Of a stretch of 64,000 bases of DNA, positions 1 to 10,088 are shown in pieces. The stretch lies in the NCBI GenBank assembly GCA_025093985.1, contig JACAAK010000003.1:3348001-3412000 (forward strand), read 5' to 3'. Position numbers and translations under genes: made by a program. How positions within the stretch are numbered: the stretch's first letter is position 1; the number at the start of each line of letters is the position of its first letter. Source of the DNA: Calvatia gigantea (Eukaryota; Basidiomycota; Agaricomycetes; Agaricales; Lycoperdaceae). The notes below the pieces were generated by a model. That model ran no database searches. It saw nothing but the letters and a program-made list of their open reading frames with translations, and was not told the DNA's origin.

Positions 1-464
1 GGCGCGTTTGAACATGTGACTCGCAGTCAAAATCGAAGACACTCAATAACAATTCACGATCATCTGCAATCCACTACTCATTGATTCTAAGACGCACCCC
101 ATCTATCGCACGGTCGAAATCATCGAAGCTTGTGGTCCACAAGAAACTCTCTGGACGGAAATTCGACAACCTGGCGCCAACCAGGACGAGATGAAGAGAT
201 GTAATGACGGCAGCCCTTGAACTGCCCTTTACTCACATACATCATGGGGTCTTTTATAAACATCTGCTCATGTATCCGAATTTCCGCATTCTCAATACAT
301 TTCCCACAAGAAGTCGCGAGATAGGAGTACCAGACACTTTCTTTCGATGATACAACCTGTTCTATGTGAAAAAGCAACATAATTAGAAATCAGACATGAA
401 CACCAGACTGGTGGTCGCCCCACATGCCCCAATGACAAACTGCTTCGGCTCTCATGACCTCATT
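1..464. other. left edge, no gene supported
   Basis: No complete gene can be read here. An 86-codon minus-strand frame (positions 380 to 120) has a good donor-like GTATGTGAGT after its first half and could be the 5' end of a gene running off the left edge. It matches no family I know and its codon pattern is not convincing. A TATA-like TTTATAAAAG on the minus strand near 253-262 would also suit a gene further left. Confidence 0.25.
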
Positions 465-471
465 TATAAAA
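465..471 (+). promoter_or_regulatory. TATA box of the alpha-galactosidase gene
   Basis: TATAAAA ends 42 bases before the ATG at 514. The same element stands upstream of both dioxygenase genes and the desaturase gene in this window, which supports 514 as the start. No experiment is implied. Confidence 0.5.
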
Positions 472-513
472 GCAACTTGGGCCATCTAGCTGGTTTCAAA
501 CTGTCTGCAGGTT

Positions 514-2456
514 ATGTACCATCATCTTTGTTCAGCGCTACGCTTCGTCGCATCGGGATTCTTGTTGGGCTGCGGTGAGTTGAAAATAATTTACCACTGT
601 TCGTGTGCGCAACTCACAAAGATTTGCAGTACGCATGGAATAACGGGCTGCAGAAAACGCCGGCCATGGGCTTCAATACGTGAGTCCATATTCCAACATA
701 CTCCTCCCTAAAATCTTCGTACCTGACAACAGATCCAGGTGGAACAGGTTCCAGTGTAGCATTAACGAAACCCTGATCAGACAAACAGCCACTCAGATGA
801 AAAACCTCGGATTTCTGGACGCTGGATATACTTTCATAAATATTGACGATTGCTGGCTTACCAAAAATCGCGACGCAGACGGCGTACTCGTCACTGATCC
901 TGTCAAATTTCCAAGTATGCCGGGAGTTGGATCCCAATAGCCTTTCCTCATTTAAACGTTGCCACACAGGCGGACTCAAGAACCTCACCGATTTCCTTCA
1001 CGGACTGGGTTTCAAAGCCTGGTGTATGTCCTCCTTCATTCGTTGATTATACTGAGCTCAAGCTCGCCTTATTGTTTTAGATTTATGTAAGCCTGAGAAC
1101 TACGTTCCACTGGAGGACCTATTTGCTTAACGCATAACGCGCAGGAGGATCTCGGCCTGACAACGGTGAGTACATAGCGCGAATCTTATACCATAGAAAA
1201 CTGATCTCTGCGTCAGTGCGCGGGTTTTGCTGGGAGCCTGAACCACGAACTTACCGATGCACGTCTCTTCGTGGATCTGGGTGAGAATTCATTTCGTCTT
1301 GCACGGTTGGTAGGCTAAGTGAACACTTGTCAGGTTTTGACTATGCTAAGGTATCAGTTACCCTTCGTCTGGGATCACAGTCTGGTGGAGCGAAACTCAC
1401 CGCAAATTCGGACAGATTGACAACTGTAATAGTGGGAGCTTCCGGGGAACAAATCCAGAACGGTTCCAGCGTTGGACTGATGCCCTGGTGCAAGTTCAGA
1501 AAGACACAGGGAAGATGTTGTTCTATTCCCTTGTCGAATGGCAAAGCTTTGACGCCTGGACATGGGGTCCAGCACTTGCCAATTCGTGGCGAAGTGAGGT
1601 TTTCTTAGTATTATTATAGGTCAACAGCTGACAACCTTAGTTTTTGATGATATTGAACCCAACTGGGGAAGGATAATTGCGATTTTAAATAACGCTTCCT
1701 TCATCGGTGATTTTTCCAACTTCTGGGGCCATAATGATCTTGGTGGGTGAATAGGAAAGAACCCCATACCTCAGCATTTATCTCCAACCACTACAGATAT
1801 GCTTGAAAACGGAAATGGGGCGCTAACCCTCGCAGAACAACGCAGTCACTTCACTGCGTGGGCACTCGCAAAATCTCCTCTGCTTGTTGGAACCGACGTA
1901 CGTAGACACCAGACTTCCTTGACCGTTTACCGAATAGATGTGATGCATAGGTTTCCAAGCTATCCCAAGCCTCGATTGACATTCTACTCAATCCCGAGAT
2001 TATTGCAATTAATCAGGATGCACAAATTGGTGAACCCTTGAAACCATTCTTTTGGGGCAAGAATCCAGATGGTACATGGGATTCGTAGGTGGTGCGCTAC
2101 TGGGTTACCCCATGTATGTCTGATCCATTTTTCTCACTCCTAGGACATTCCCTGCCCAATACTGGAGGTAATCACCAGATTTCCGTGCATGGTTTTTCGC
2201 TACTGATCGCGCCCGAACCATTAGTGGCTTTTTCAAAGACCAACAGCACACCACGCTAATGTATATCAACTTCAACGATCGTACAGTTGACCTCAATTTC
2301 ACGTTTTCTCATTCACCTCATCTTAAGGCCGACAAAAAATATGCAGTTCGGGATCTATGGAAGCATGAAGATATCGGCGTATTCAGCAACTTCTTCTTCG
2401 ATGGGAGCATTTCGACTCATGACGTGCGCGCATATATTTTCACCGAACAACCTTGA
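514..2456 (+). CDS. secreted GH27 alpha-galactosidase, about 10 introns
   Basis: Glycoside hydrolase family 27 alpha-galactosidase, which removes terminal alpha-1,6-galactose from galactomannans and raffinose-type sugars outside the cell. The ATG is followed by a short hydrophobic signal ([12 protein letters not shown]). The spliced protein then gives [47 protein letters not shown] (nucleophile Asp in the YxKxDxC-type motif), GHNDLDMLENG (acid/base Asp), [20 protein letters not shown] and a C-terminal beta domain ending [11 protein letters not shown]. An in-frame TAA near 2166 disappears when a 57-bp intron (about 2165-2221) is removed, giving QYWSGFFKDQ. The joint after FKAW (1021-1143) is uncertain. 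A 6-nt exon coding IY fits the family but breaks phase, while a longer exon keeps the frame but adds about six unusual residues. Family assignment is firm; the exon structure around residue 125 is not. Confidence 0.9.
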
Positions 2457-3076
2457 CAAAAGGCGGATAGTTGGTACACATTTAGCCGGAGTAATAGTAG
2501 TTTCGCCCCCCCCAAGACTTCCGAATTAAATATCGATGCCTTTTCGAGATCGATCCATTAATAGAGCCTTACATGTTGGACAGCTGGTGCCATACCCCAC
2601 AAGTTCTTCTCCGCAGTTGCGCGGTCCGCATACGCCCGTGTATGACCCAGTTGATGGGTTCCTCTGTCAACGAATCTTCAGAAGATTTACCCCTTGCAGC
2701 CTGTTTTGGAGATAAGGTATACACGGTCGACACCAACCCGAGTGGCAACGCCAGTGGAAAGAAGGTGGGAGCCATCTCCTCTGACGATTATTCCGTAGAT
2801 TAACCTTTGGTTCACTACATATCCCATCTTCAAACCAAGACACGCATGCAGTCAAAGGATAAAACACGGAACGTTTAGTCCATTCATATCCTATATGGTC
2901 TATTCATACGAAACCGCTCCTCCCGGTGATCTACGCATGATCACAGCATTGCAAGTTGCATGCAGGTTTACTCCAGGTATCTTATTCTTAGGATGGTGCA
3001 AGGTGGCGAAAGTCTACCTTGAATGTCGATGAGAGCTGGCTAGGGCTCATTGGATCTGTAGGAATCCACAAAGGAG
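2457..3076. other. intergenic stretch
   Basis: About 620 bases between the alpha-galactosidase and the first dioxygenase gene. A 76-codon plus-strand frame (2573-2803) is open, but it has no recognisable domain, no signal peptide and no splice-extended partner. I treat it as chance. The last 300 bases are the likely promoter of the downstream gene. Confidence 0.4.
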
Positions 3077-3083
3077 TATAAAA
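3077..3083 (+). promoter_or_regulatory. TATA box of dioxygenase copy 1
   Basis: GTATAAAAG core 69-75 bases before the ATG at 3152. The paralogue at 5559 has the same core at nearly the same distance, so promoter architecture was kept after duplication. Confidence 0.55.
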
Positions 3084-3151
3084 GACGTGACTCCCTGCCT
3101 GGGACGACCAACAGCTCGAAGCACATTTCAGCCTGTAATATCACCTAAAGC

Positions 3152-4325
3152 ATGTACTCTAGCTTCCTCATTCTTGCCGTTGCTACCGTCGGCTCTGTCG
3201 TAAAAGGTGAGCGATTTCCTCGCTGCAATGAATCAAGACATAATTGTTGCAGGCCTCCCTGCTGGTAGTGCTCCAGCGTTGGTTCCGCGCGATTGCTCCG
3301 CAGAAGTCGTCCGCATACAACGCTGCGCGTGCTGAGAAACGTGGTCTCGACTCGCGCTCGTTGTGGTGGAGTCTCCAGAACGTAGGTTATATGCGCAAAA
3401 CTTACGTCCGCCGATTCATATTCTTATGATATCTCATAGACCACTTGCATTCTCGCACCGGAGTCACCTAAGGGTAATTTGGTGCTAAATTTCCCGAGTC
3501 GGGTAGTTAACACCGTTTTTTTTGACAGACAACTACGTTTCTGGCATGGTAAGCTTATCTGGTTTGCCCAAAGTTGCTCTTGTGTTAAGTCGGTATTAGC
3601 CCGCCAAATCCGATATAACTGGAGGGCAAGCGTAAGTCCTTATAGAGCCGTCCTATAACCCGAGTCCTCGAAGTCTCATGATTCTCCGCGGACAGTGGAA
3701 TTCCTTTCACCCTTGACGTTGGTTTGATGGACATTACCACCTGCAAACCGCTTGCAAACACCATGGTGGAAGTCTGGTCGCGTGAGTATTACACTCCCCC
3801 TAAGGAATGAGCCAGTTATGCTCATTAAATCTCTTTAGCAAATGCTTTGGGTACATATGGAAATTTCCTTCGCGGTGCAGCCATATCTGAGTCAAACGGC
3901 ATCGCTGAGTTCCAGACTGTCTTCCCTGGGTGGTCAGATGGTGCCAACCACTTCAACATCGCGGTTCACACCCAATCCTCCCTTTCTTCTTCTGTGACCC
4001 ATGTCGGAAAGCTCTACTTTACCGACAAGTGGACCACTATTATTGGCATGACCTCCCCGTACACCCAAAATACTCATGCCAGGACCTTGAACTTGGACGA
4101 CTCCAACTATAGGAACGCATTGGCAAAGGGCTATTCTCCTGTCATCTCGTGGGTCACCCTTGGCACGCATCTTGAGCACTTCACTCAGATCTCACAGGGT
4201 CTCTTCTATCCAAGACGACTGGCCAGAGGGTGTCGTCGGAATTGTTAGTGAGTGCATGTATGGCTTTGCAAGTTTAGAACTCAAATTGATAATCCTGTCT
4301 AGCTGTCGGAGTCAACCCTCACTGA
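3152..4325 (+). CDS. secreted intradiol dioxygenase-like protein, copy 1, apparent frameshift in exon 2
   Basis: Member of the fungal secreted intradiol ring-cleavage dioxygenase family (Pfam Dioxygenase_C fold, related to protocatechuate 3,4-dioxygenase), non-haem Fe(III) enzymes that open catechol-type rings. Signal peptide MYSSFLILAVATVGSVVKG, then LPAGSAPALVPRDCSAEV, a Lys/Arg-rich linker, GIPFTLDVGLMDITTC, VEVWSPNALGTYG, ANHFNIAVHT and HVGKLYFTDKW. The last two motifs hold the likely His ligands. The protein ends DDWPEGVVGIVTVGVNPH. At 3311-3312 (GTCGTCCGCA) the reading frame slips. Removing one C gives SAEVVAYNAARAEKR, which aligns without gaps to SAEVASFNLARRERR of the paralogue 2.4 kb downstream. 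The rest splices in frame through several introns. Either this copy is newly damaged or the sequence has one extra base. Confidence 0.82.
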
Positions 4326-5473
4326 GTATTTAAAGACGAAGAATAATTTTTTACTGACAAGTCGACATACCAAAAGCGAAATGTACTTGTACCAGTACTT
4401 GAACGTGTATTTAGAAAATGACATCCCATGTTCTCACATCACGCAGATTTATGAAGGTCAACACTTGAGCTTCTTCCGAGGAAATTCAAGAAAGATAAAA
4501 CTCTGGGCTGTCAATGTAGGCGGTCATAACATCATAGGACGTATTTGTTTCGTAACCAGAAGTAGTGGCAACCAATAAGTCACACTTCCTTTGGGGCCCG
4601 AAGAGACCTTTTCACGCCTGTTGTTGTCGATGCCGAAGTCTGGTGATTTCGATCACATCAATGACATTCCTTTGACGCTCGTGGCACCGCCAGATACTGT
4701 ACCAGCTAACTAATTGTCTTCTTGGTCCTCTATCCAGGCCCTCTTGGTACGACCAATTTTCCTGTCTGCTCCTGGCTCGGGTAAACCACCTCGACGGTTT
4801 CTTACTCTAGGATTAACCCATTGCCACGCCTGGACAACTTTCTCTTCATCGGCCGATCGAGTTAGTCTCCTTGCCCTAAAGATAGAGCGATGAAGTTGTT
4901 CTGTACCAAGCTTTTGCTCAGGCCCGAGAAAATCTCTTTGTCCGAGAAAACCACTTTGTCCGCCTTGACGATATCATATGCCCGCGGCATGCCATCATCG
5001 AGGCGAAAGTGGAGCATTTGGCACCGACTTACACCCAAGGCCGGGTTGCTCACGCTCTCAAGGCGTCATCCAATGAGGCCTGGATTGGAAATATGTTCCA
5101 CACGCTCGACCTAATTTCAGACCATTCGCCTCCTTTGAGGGAAACAAAACTTACACGCTAGTGCTAATATTATCGTCGTTTCAATGCGGAACATGGTTCT
5201 CGTTGAGCGTCTAGAGTTTATATGACGCAGACCACGGAAGTGCACAGGATAAACCGCGGTTTTGACTACACTTCTCAGTGCGTCCCCTACAACCTTGCCC
5301 CGCTAGAACGCCCTGACAGATGATTCTTCGCCAATTTGTCCTCTCCTGGTTGCCGGTGTCTAGAAATTTTAGAAATGAAAGCCTGGATGAGCTTCTTGTT
5401 CTCTGTTCTGCCGTGGGGGCACTGGTCGCATGAGGGTCAGAGTGTTGGAGGCCGAAAGGGGCTTCTCGAGGCG
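4326..5473. other. spacer with an orphan coding-like stretch
   Basis: Between the two dioxygenase paralogues. From 4887 to 5161 the plus strand holds a stop-bounded frame of about 91 codons without an ATG (contains FVRENHFVRLDDIICPRH and GRVAHALKASSNEAWIGN). Its composition is protein-like but I know no matching family. Upstream, 4590-4850 shows further short open pieces interrupted by stops. It may be the decayed remnant of a gene trapped by the tandem duplication, or an exon of a gene I fail to assemble. The last 300 bases serve as promoter for copy 2. Confidence 0.3.
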
Positions 5474-5480
5474 TATAAAA
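5474..5480 (+). promoter_or_regulatory. TATA box of dioxygenase copy 2
   Basis: GTATAAAAG core, 79 bases before the last base of the gap to the ATG at 5559, matching the arrangement in front of copy 1. Confidence 0.55.
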
Positions 5481-5558
5481 GCATGTTTTCTAGTTAGTGT
5501 GCCAACATCCTCTGGGATTTCAAACTTTATACTCTCAACCAACTTCTTCATAACTGCG

Positions 5559-6760
5559 ATGCAATTTCTGGCTTTGATCTCTCTCGCTGTTTTCTGGGGC
5601 GTTGCCACAGGTAACGTCGAAATCGATGCTTCCAAGACAACTGACCGACATCATAGCAGCTCTCCCAGCTGGTAACATGAGTGCACTGGTCCCCAGGGCC
5701 TGCTCAGCTGAGGTTGCTTCTTTCAACCTTGCCCGAAGGGAAAGGCGTGGCCACGCGAAGAGGACGTTCGAAACTGATATCTCAACTGTACGGGGTTTGT
5801 CACCACAGGTTTTCTATGCTTAACTTGTGCAAATTTCAATAGCTCAGTTGTGTCGCCGCCCCCGAGGTGCCCCTTGGTAAGTACGGACATAGCCTTGCAA
5901 CCACTATCGCACGCTCACATCCGGCCGCAGTGAATTATGTCCGCCCCGTACGTTGCCCCGTGACATCCGTGTGTGTTTTCTTCTGAACATTATTGACATT
6001 TGCTTCAAAGCTTATTCGTCAAGACACCCGCGAGGGGCAGACGTGAGTTACGTTTCATTGAGTATCCGTTGCAATTCTGAAAACGCGAATATAGTGGCGT
6101 TGAAGTGACTCTCGATGTCGGGGTCATCGATGTAACGACATGCCAGCCAATGGGAAACGTCATGGTCGAAGTCTGGTCGCGTAAGTTTGAACCCAAGAGT
6201 GTCCGCCGTTATCCAGTTAAGGGGTTATGTAGCGAACGCCCTTGGAGACTATGGCAGCACCTTCTTACGGGGTGCCTTTACCTCTGCCTCGAGCGGCGTG
6301 GCCGAGTTCCAAACGATTTTCCCGGGTTACACATCTAACGGGGCGAATCACATTAACCTGATGGTCCACACCTCGTCCTCTATGTCTGGCACAGTTTCGC
6401 ATGTGGGACAAGTCTTCTTTACAGATCGATGGACCGATGTTGTCAGCATGACTTCGCCTTATAACCAGAACACCAATACCCGTGTTTTGAACGCCCAGGA
6501 TTCTAGCTACAAACTCGCGAACAGCGGGGGATACAATGCTCTTGTCGAGTGAGTGCATATAATTCTGTTGACGAGAGGCAGTCTCGCTTAAGGCTGGTAA
6601 TAGTATTCAATCAATCCATGACGACTGGCCGGAAGGTGTGATTGGCTATATCAGTAAGTCCACACATGATAAAGATAGTTGATGGGGCGACTCGGAGCTC
6701 ATCCCCTTCTCTCCAGCTGTTGGTGTCAATCCCCAGAGGAAGGTCGAGGTCCCGGAGTGA
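5559..6760 (+). CDS. secreted intradiol dioxygenase-like protein, copy 2
   Basis: Intact paralogue of the gene at 3152-4325 and the same family: secreted, Fe(III)-dependent intradiol ring-cleaving enzyme, likely acting on catechol-like aromatics. Signal peptide MQFLALISLAVFWGVATA, then LPAGNMSALVPRACSAEV, CVAAPEVP, LIRQDTREGQTGVEVTLD, VEVWSPNALGDYG (candidate Tyr ligand), ANHINLMVHT and HVGQVFFTDRW (candidate His ligands), and a tail HDDWPEGVIGYITVGVNP. Seven or so introns, all at positions shared with copy 1, including the phase-1 intron inside WSP. Same-strand neighbours with shared introns and TATA spacing show a DNA-level tandem duplication. The true substrate cannot be read from sequence. 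Confidence 0.88.
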
Positions 6761-7236
6761 TGAAACGCGGTCATGCAATAGGATACCGTAGTGTAGCAAC
6801 TGTGATTCAGATGTTCGGAAATATGGCCCAATACAAGTAGCGTTCTTACGTTAGATCCATATTTGCAGCGGGTCGGACCGAGCCAGGCAGAAGCAAATGA
6901 GTGGACGCCGAAATGGGGCCAACTTAACAGGAGATATCGAAAGAGAAAGAAATCAGCCGATTATGGAAATCATATGAGCTATCTTAGTGTGACGTGATAG
7001 GGAAACGGCTCGGCTGACAAAATTGAAATTGCAAAGTGGCCTCATTAGAAGCCGGATGCGCTCATCCGTCATAAATTCTCGACAGTGAATATTTGAATAC
7101 GGGACGCCTCCTCCCCCGTTTCTTCCTATCCCATGGACCCTCTACACTGACCTCCGATTATTTCCAGTACGTTGTCGATATTCCTTTCATTTACTACCCG
7201 GGTGTTCTGATGTTTGGGAGATAGGTTACCGAGATT
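6761..7236. other. intergenic stretch
   Basis: About 475 bases between dioxygenase copy 2 and the next gene. Nothing recognisable. Short frames on both strands lack support. Confidence 0.4.
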
Positions 7237-8456
7237 ATGCTGCCACAAATGCCTTTCTGTAGTCCTTCCAAACCCAGCTCCTCGTTTCGTCCATTCGAGC
7301 GAACGGGCGCTGCAGTTATCGTTTCGGAGCTTGATGCCGTTCCTCCTGCGAAGCCCGACGATGAGAGGAATATTTTTGTCGTTCTGTCCGCTCGCGCCAT
7401 CGGTTCAGTGGGCTTCGGTTTGGTGAGGAAATCAATTCAGTGCTTGTTTCGACGGCTGATTCTTCTCAGTAGAGTGTCCTCGCCATCTGGCTTCGTTGGC
7501 TCTCACCAGTCGTCGTTGTTACAGACGCTCCTTCCGAAGTCGCGAGGATCAACGGTCGACGGCGTCGTTCTTATAAACCAGTGGCCCCCAACGTCAACTC
7601 TCGTCAAGCGCTCTCCCACCCTAAATTGGTTCACTTCGAACGACCCTCTTCTCTGTCTAAACGCGTTTGCAGAGACCGTCCCCATCGTGTATGTTTTGCC
7701 GATCTACCCTGTTTAGAGAGCGAAGAGGCAAGGTCCCAGAGCGTCACACGTCCTACGTCCGACATTCAGCTCCCTCATTCGCACCTTCCGTCGACTCCAA
7801 CACGACCTTCATCACGACCTTCAACAATAGCTCTTACGCCGAGTTTGGTACTCGAGGATAAGGCTGGCCTTGAATCCGAAACCCCCCGCCCGTCCAACTC
7901 TACCGCCTATATACTGCCAAAGACGAGAACACCATCCCAAGCAAAAAGCAAGCGCTTCTCCCTGCCGTCCACCCTACTTGAATCTTCTTCCGGTTCGTGC
8001 ACTCATCAGTGTTGTTGATTGTGAATTGACACCACCCCAAAAGGACCTTTGGTGGCAATGACAACAGCCGCGACCACGGAAGTACCAAGAAACAAACTGG
8101 CGAGACCGTTTACCCAATCCTGGCGCCACTCACGCTCAAAATCCACCATATCAAGTGATACCGAAATCAACACTTTTGATGCCGTTGTCTTGGACACATC
8201 TCGGCCTGCTTTTTCAAGATCTTCGAGTCCAGGATTTAGATCTTCAAGTCCAAGTAACATTAGTCGTCGCTCTCTTAGCTCTGCACTTTTTACCCGCAGA
8301 ACGTCAACTCGATCAAGTAACCCTCCCTTACCTCGCACATCACCATATGAAGCTCCCTATTTTGCTTGCCCTCCCATCCCCGTTGACAACCCCAGTCTCA
8401 GGTCTCGGTCAACACGACGTTCTTTAGATTATGCCCAGTCCAGCGCCATCTGGTAG
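7237..8456 (+). CDS. Ser/Arg/Pro-rich hypothetical protein with one possible membrane segment
   Basis: I do not recognise this protein. Three exons join in frame. Exon 1 starts MLPQMPFCSPSKPSSSF and ends SVGFGL. The second begins after CAGTAG near 7471 and gives SVLAIWLRWLSPVVVVTD, a hydrophobic stretch of about 18 residues around position 70. After a second intron with acceptor CAAAAG near 8042 it reads GPLVAMTTAATTEVPRNK. The total is roughly 390 residues. After the hydrophobic part the chain is low complexity, rich in Ser, Pro, Arg and Thr (RSSSPGFRSSSPSNISRRS), so mostly disordered and probably phosphorylated. A single-pass membrane anchor is possible but not proven. Two in-frame splice joints and a uniform composition argue that it is a real lineage-specific gene. 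Confidence 0.6.
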
Positions 8457-8782
8457 TATGGACATTCACAAGGCTGGCCGGGACAGGAGGGAATCAACAC
8501 CTGAGTAATTGTTGCTTATGTTTAATTTATTATACTAGTTGTAAATCTGGCCACTTTTTCTCTGCCTTGATATTTAATCAACATTCCGTTAGTTGATATT
8601 CATAAATCATGGGACAGTAGCTTAGTTTTTGATGTCACGCATTGTACTAGTACCACACAACCACTTCTCAATCCAGGCCCTTGAACTATTTGAATTTTGG
8701 ATGGAGAATCACGTGAATAGCCACCATCCTGTTTACGATCCGTCTCAATCAAATCGAAAATACATTGTCAACATTCTAACAA

Positions 8783-9499
8783 ATGCCATCTACAACAGAT
8801 ACCTCCGCATCTGCCAACGACAGCGCTCCAAATATTATAGTCGAATCCAGTGATTACGTGCCGGCACTGGTCGTAATCGACATGCAGCATGATTTCGTAT
8901 ACGGCTCCCTCGCTGTTCCCGAGGCGGAAGCCATTCTCCCTATCGTCAGCAACCTTATACACCTGCCTTTCAGGGTCAAGGTTGCCACCAGAGATTTCCA
9001 CCCTAATGACCACGTCTCTTTCGCAAAGACGCACAATAAGCGGGAGTATACGACTGTTGACATCTATCACCCCGAAGATAAACAGAAGGCATTGGGAATA
9101 CAACAAACACTTTGGCCGGTTCACTGTGTCGCAAATACTGAAGGTGCCGAACTCGTTCCTGGAATTAAGCAGAACGAGTTCGATACCGTAGTGCACAAAG
9201 GCACACATCCGAGCATCGAATCATATTCTGCCTTCCGCGACATTTGGGGTAGGGGGGAGACAGAGTTGTCGAAAGTATTAAAGGAGGTTGGGACCACCGA
9301 TGTCTATTTTTGTGGACTTGCCGGCGACTATTGTGTCAAGTATACAGCAAAAGACTCCGTAGACTATGGGTACAAAACCTGGGTCATTCGGGACGCGGTA
9401 AAGAGCATCTCATCGAGTACCTTCGCTTGGGACGAGATGGAACGCAAGGGGGTCAATTTCACGACATTCGAGGAGGTGAAGGACAGATTACAATCTTAA
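8783..9499 (+). CDS. PNC1: nicotinamidase (isochorismatase-like hydrolase)
   Basis: Converts nicotinamide to nicotinic acid in the NAD+ salvage pathway, lowering the sirtuin inhibitor nicotinamide. A single uninterrupted exon codes 238 residues, the normal family size. The catalytic triad is visible: Asp in VVIDMQHDF, Lys in VVHKGTHP and Cys in CGLAGDYCVKYTA. The metal site DFHPNDHVSF is intact, followed by the usual WPVHCV block. A Ser/Ala-rich lead of about 25 residues precedes the fold, and the first ATG is accepted because the core begins soon after it. Cytosolic or nuclear. No operon-like link to neighbours. Confidence 0.95.
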   Translation: MPSTTDTSASANDSAPNIIVESSDYVPALVVIDMQHDFVYGSLAVPEAEAILPIVSNLIHLPFRVKVATRDFHPNDHVSFAKTHNKREYTTVDIYHPEDKQKALGIQQTLWPVHCVANTEGAELVPGIKQNEFDTVVHKGTHPSIESYSAFRDIWGRGETELSKVLKEVGTTDVYFCGLAGDYCVKYTAKDSVDYGYKTWVIRDAVKSISSSTFAWDEMERKGVNFTTFEEVKDRLQS

Positions 9500-10088
9500 T
9501 AGCCAACTATCTGGTAAGTAGGCTAGTTCTGACGTGCGAGGAAACCGGCTAAATGACCGTGTCAAGTATTGCTCGAACTGAACATCTATGATGATGCGTG
9601 GATGTCTATTATTCTATCTCGGTCATCCAGCCCTGAACATGATTGAGCTGCTTCACTTCTTCTATACTCAAGAAGTGGGACCTTGAGTTAAACTAAGTTT
9701 CGTCAGGGCCAACGTCGGCCACTTTCGTTTCGCAACCATCACCGATTGGAATGGTGCCCTTGGGATGACCACAACATTTATCCACTGAACTGGCGTTGAG
9801 ACTGAACACTTAGGGAATTGCTTCGCGAAGATGTTCAGTGTTATTGTTTCCGTTATCTGGGCCTCGGTCCTATAGAACAATGAGCATCAGCGGGGCTTGG
9901 ACCGGTAGCATGTCAGGATAGTACACTTCTTGGGTCATACTCCAACGGTGGCACAATCCGCAGAAAAGGTCTATTAGCCATAAAGAGAGCATAGGCTCTG
10001 TTGTAAATTGTCGTGCTATCGTGCAGCAGTATTGCTTCAGCCTTGTAAGACACATTCATCCTCTCCCTAAGCCCTTCGCTCGCCCAAT
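9500..10088. other. intergenic stretch with a small Cys-containing frame
   Basis: No gene is firmly supported. On the minus strand, near 9710-9810, a short frame reads VDKCCGHPKGTIPIGDGC and ends VGPDET before a TAG. Possible upstream exons lie at 9870-10055, but I cannot join them convincingly. It could be the end of a small Cys-bearing protein or chance. Confidence 0.25.

Noticed and set aside
2160..2225. In-frame TAA in the alpha-galactosidase gene suggesting a pseudogene
   Set aside because: A 57-bp intron with GTAATC and CCATTAG ends removes it and yields [12 protein letters not shown], a normal family reading.
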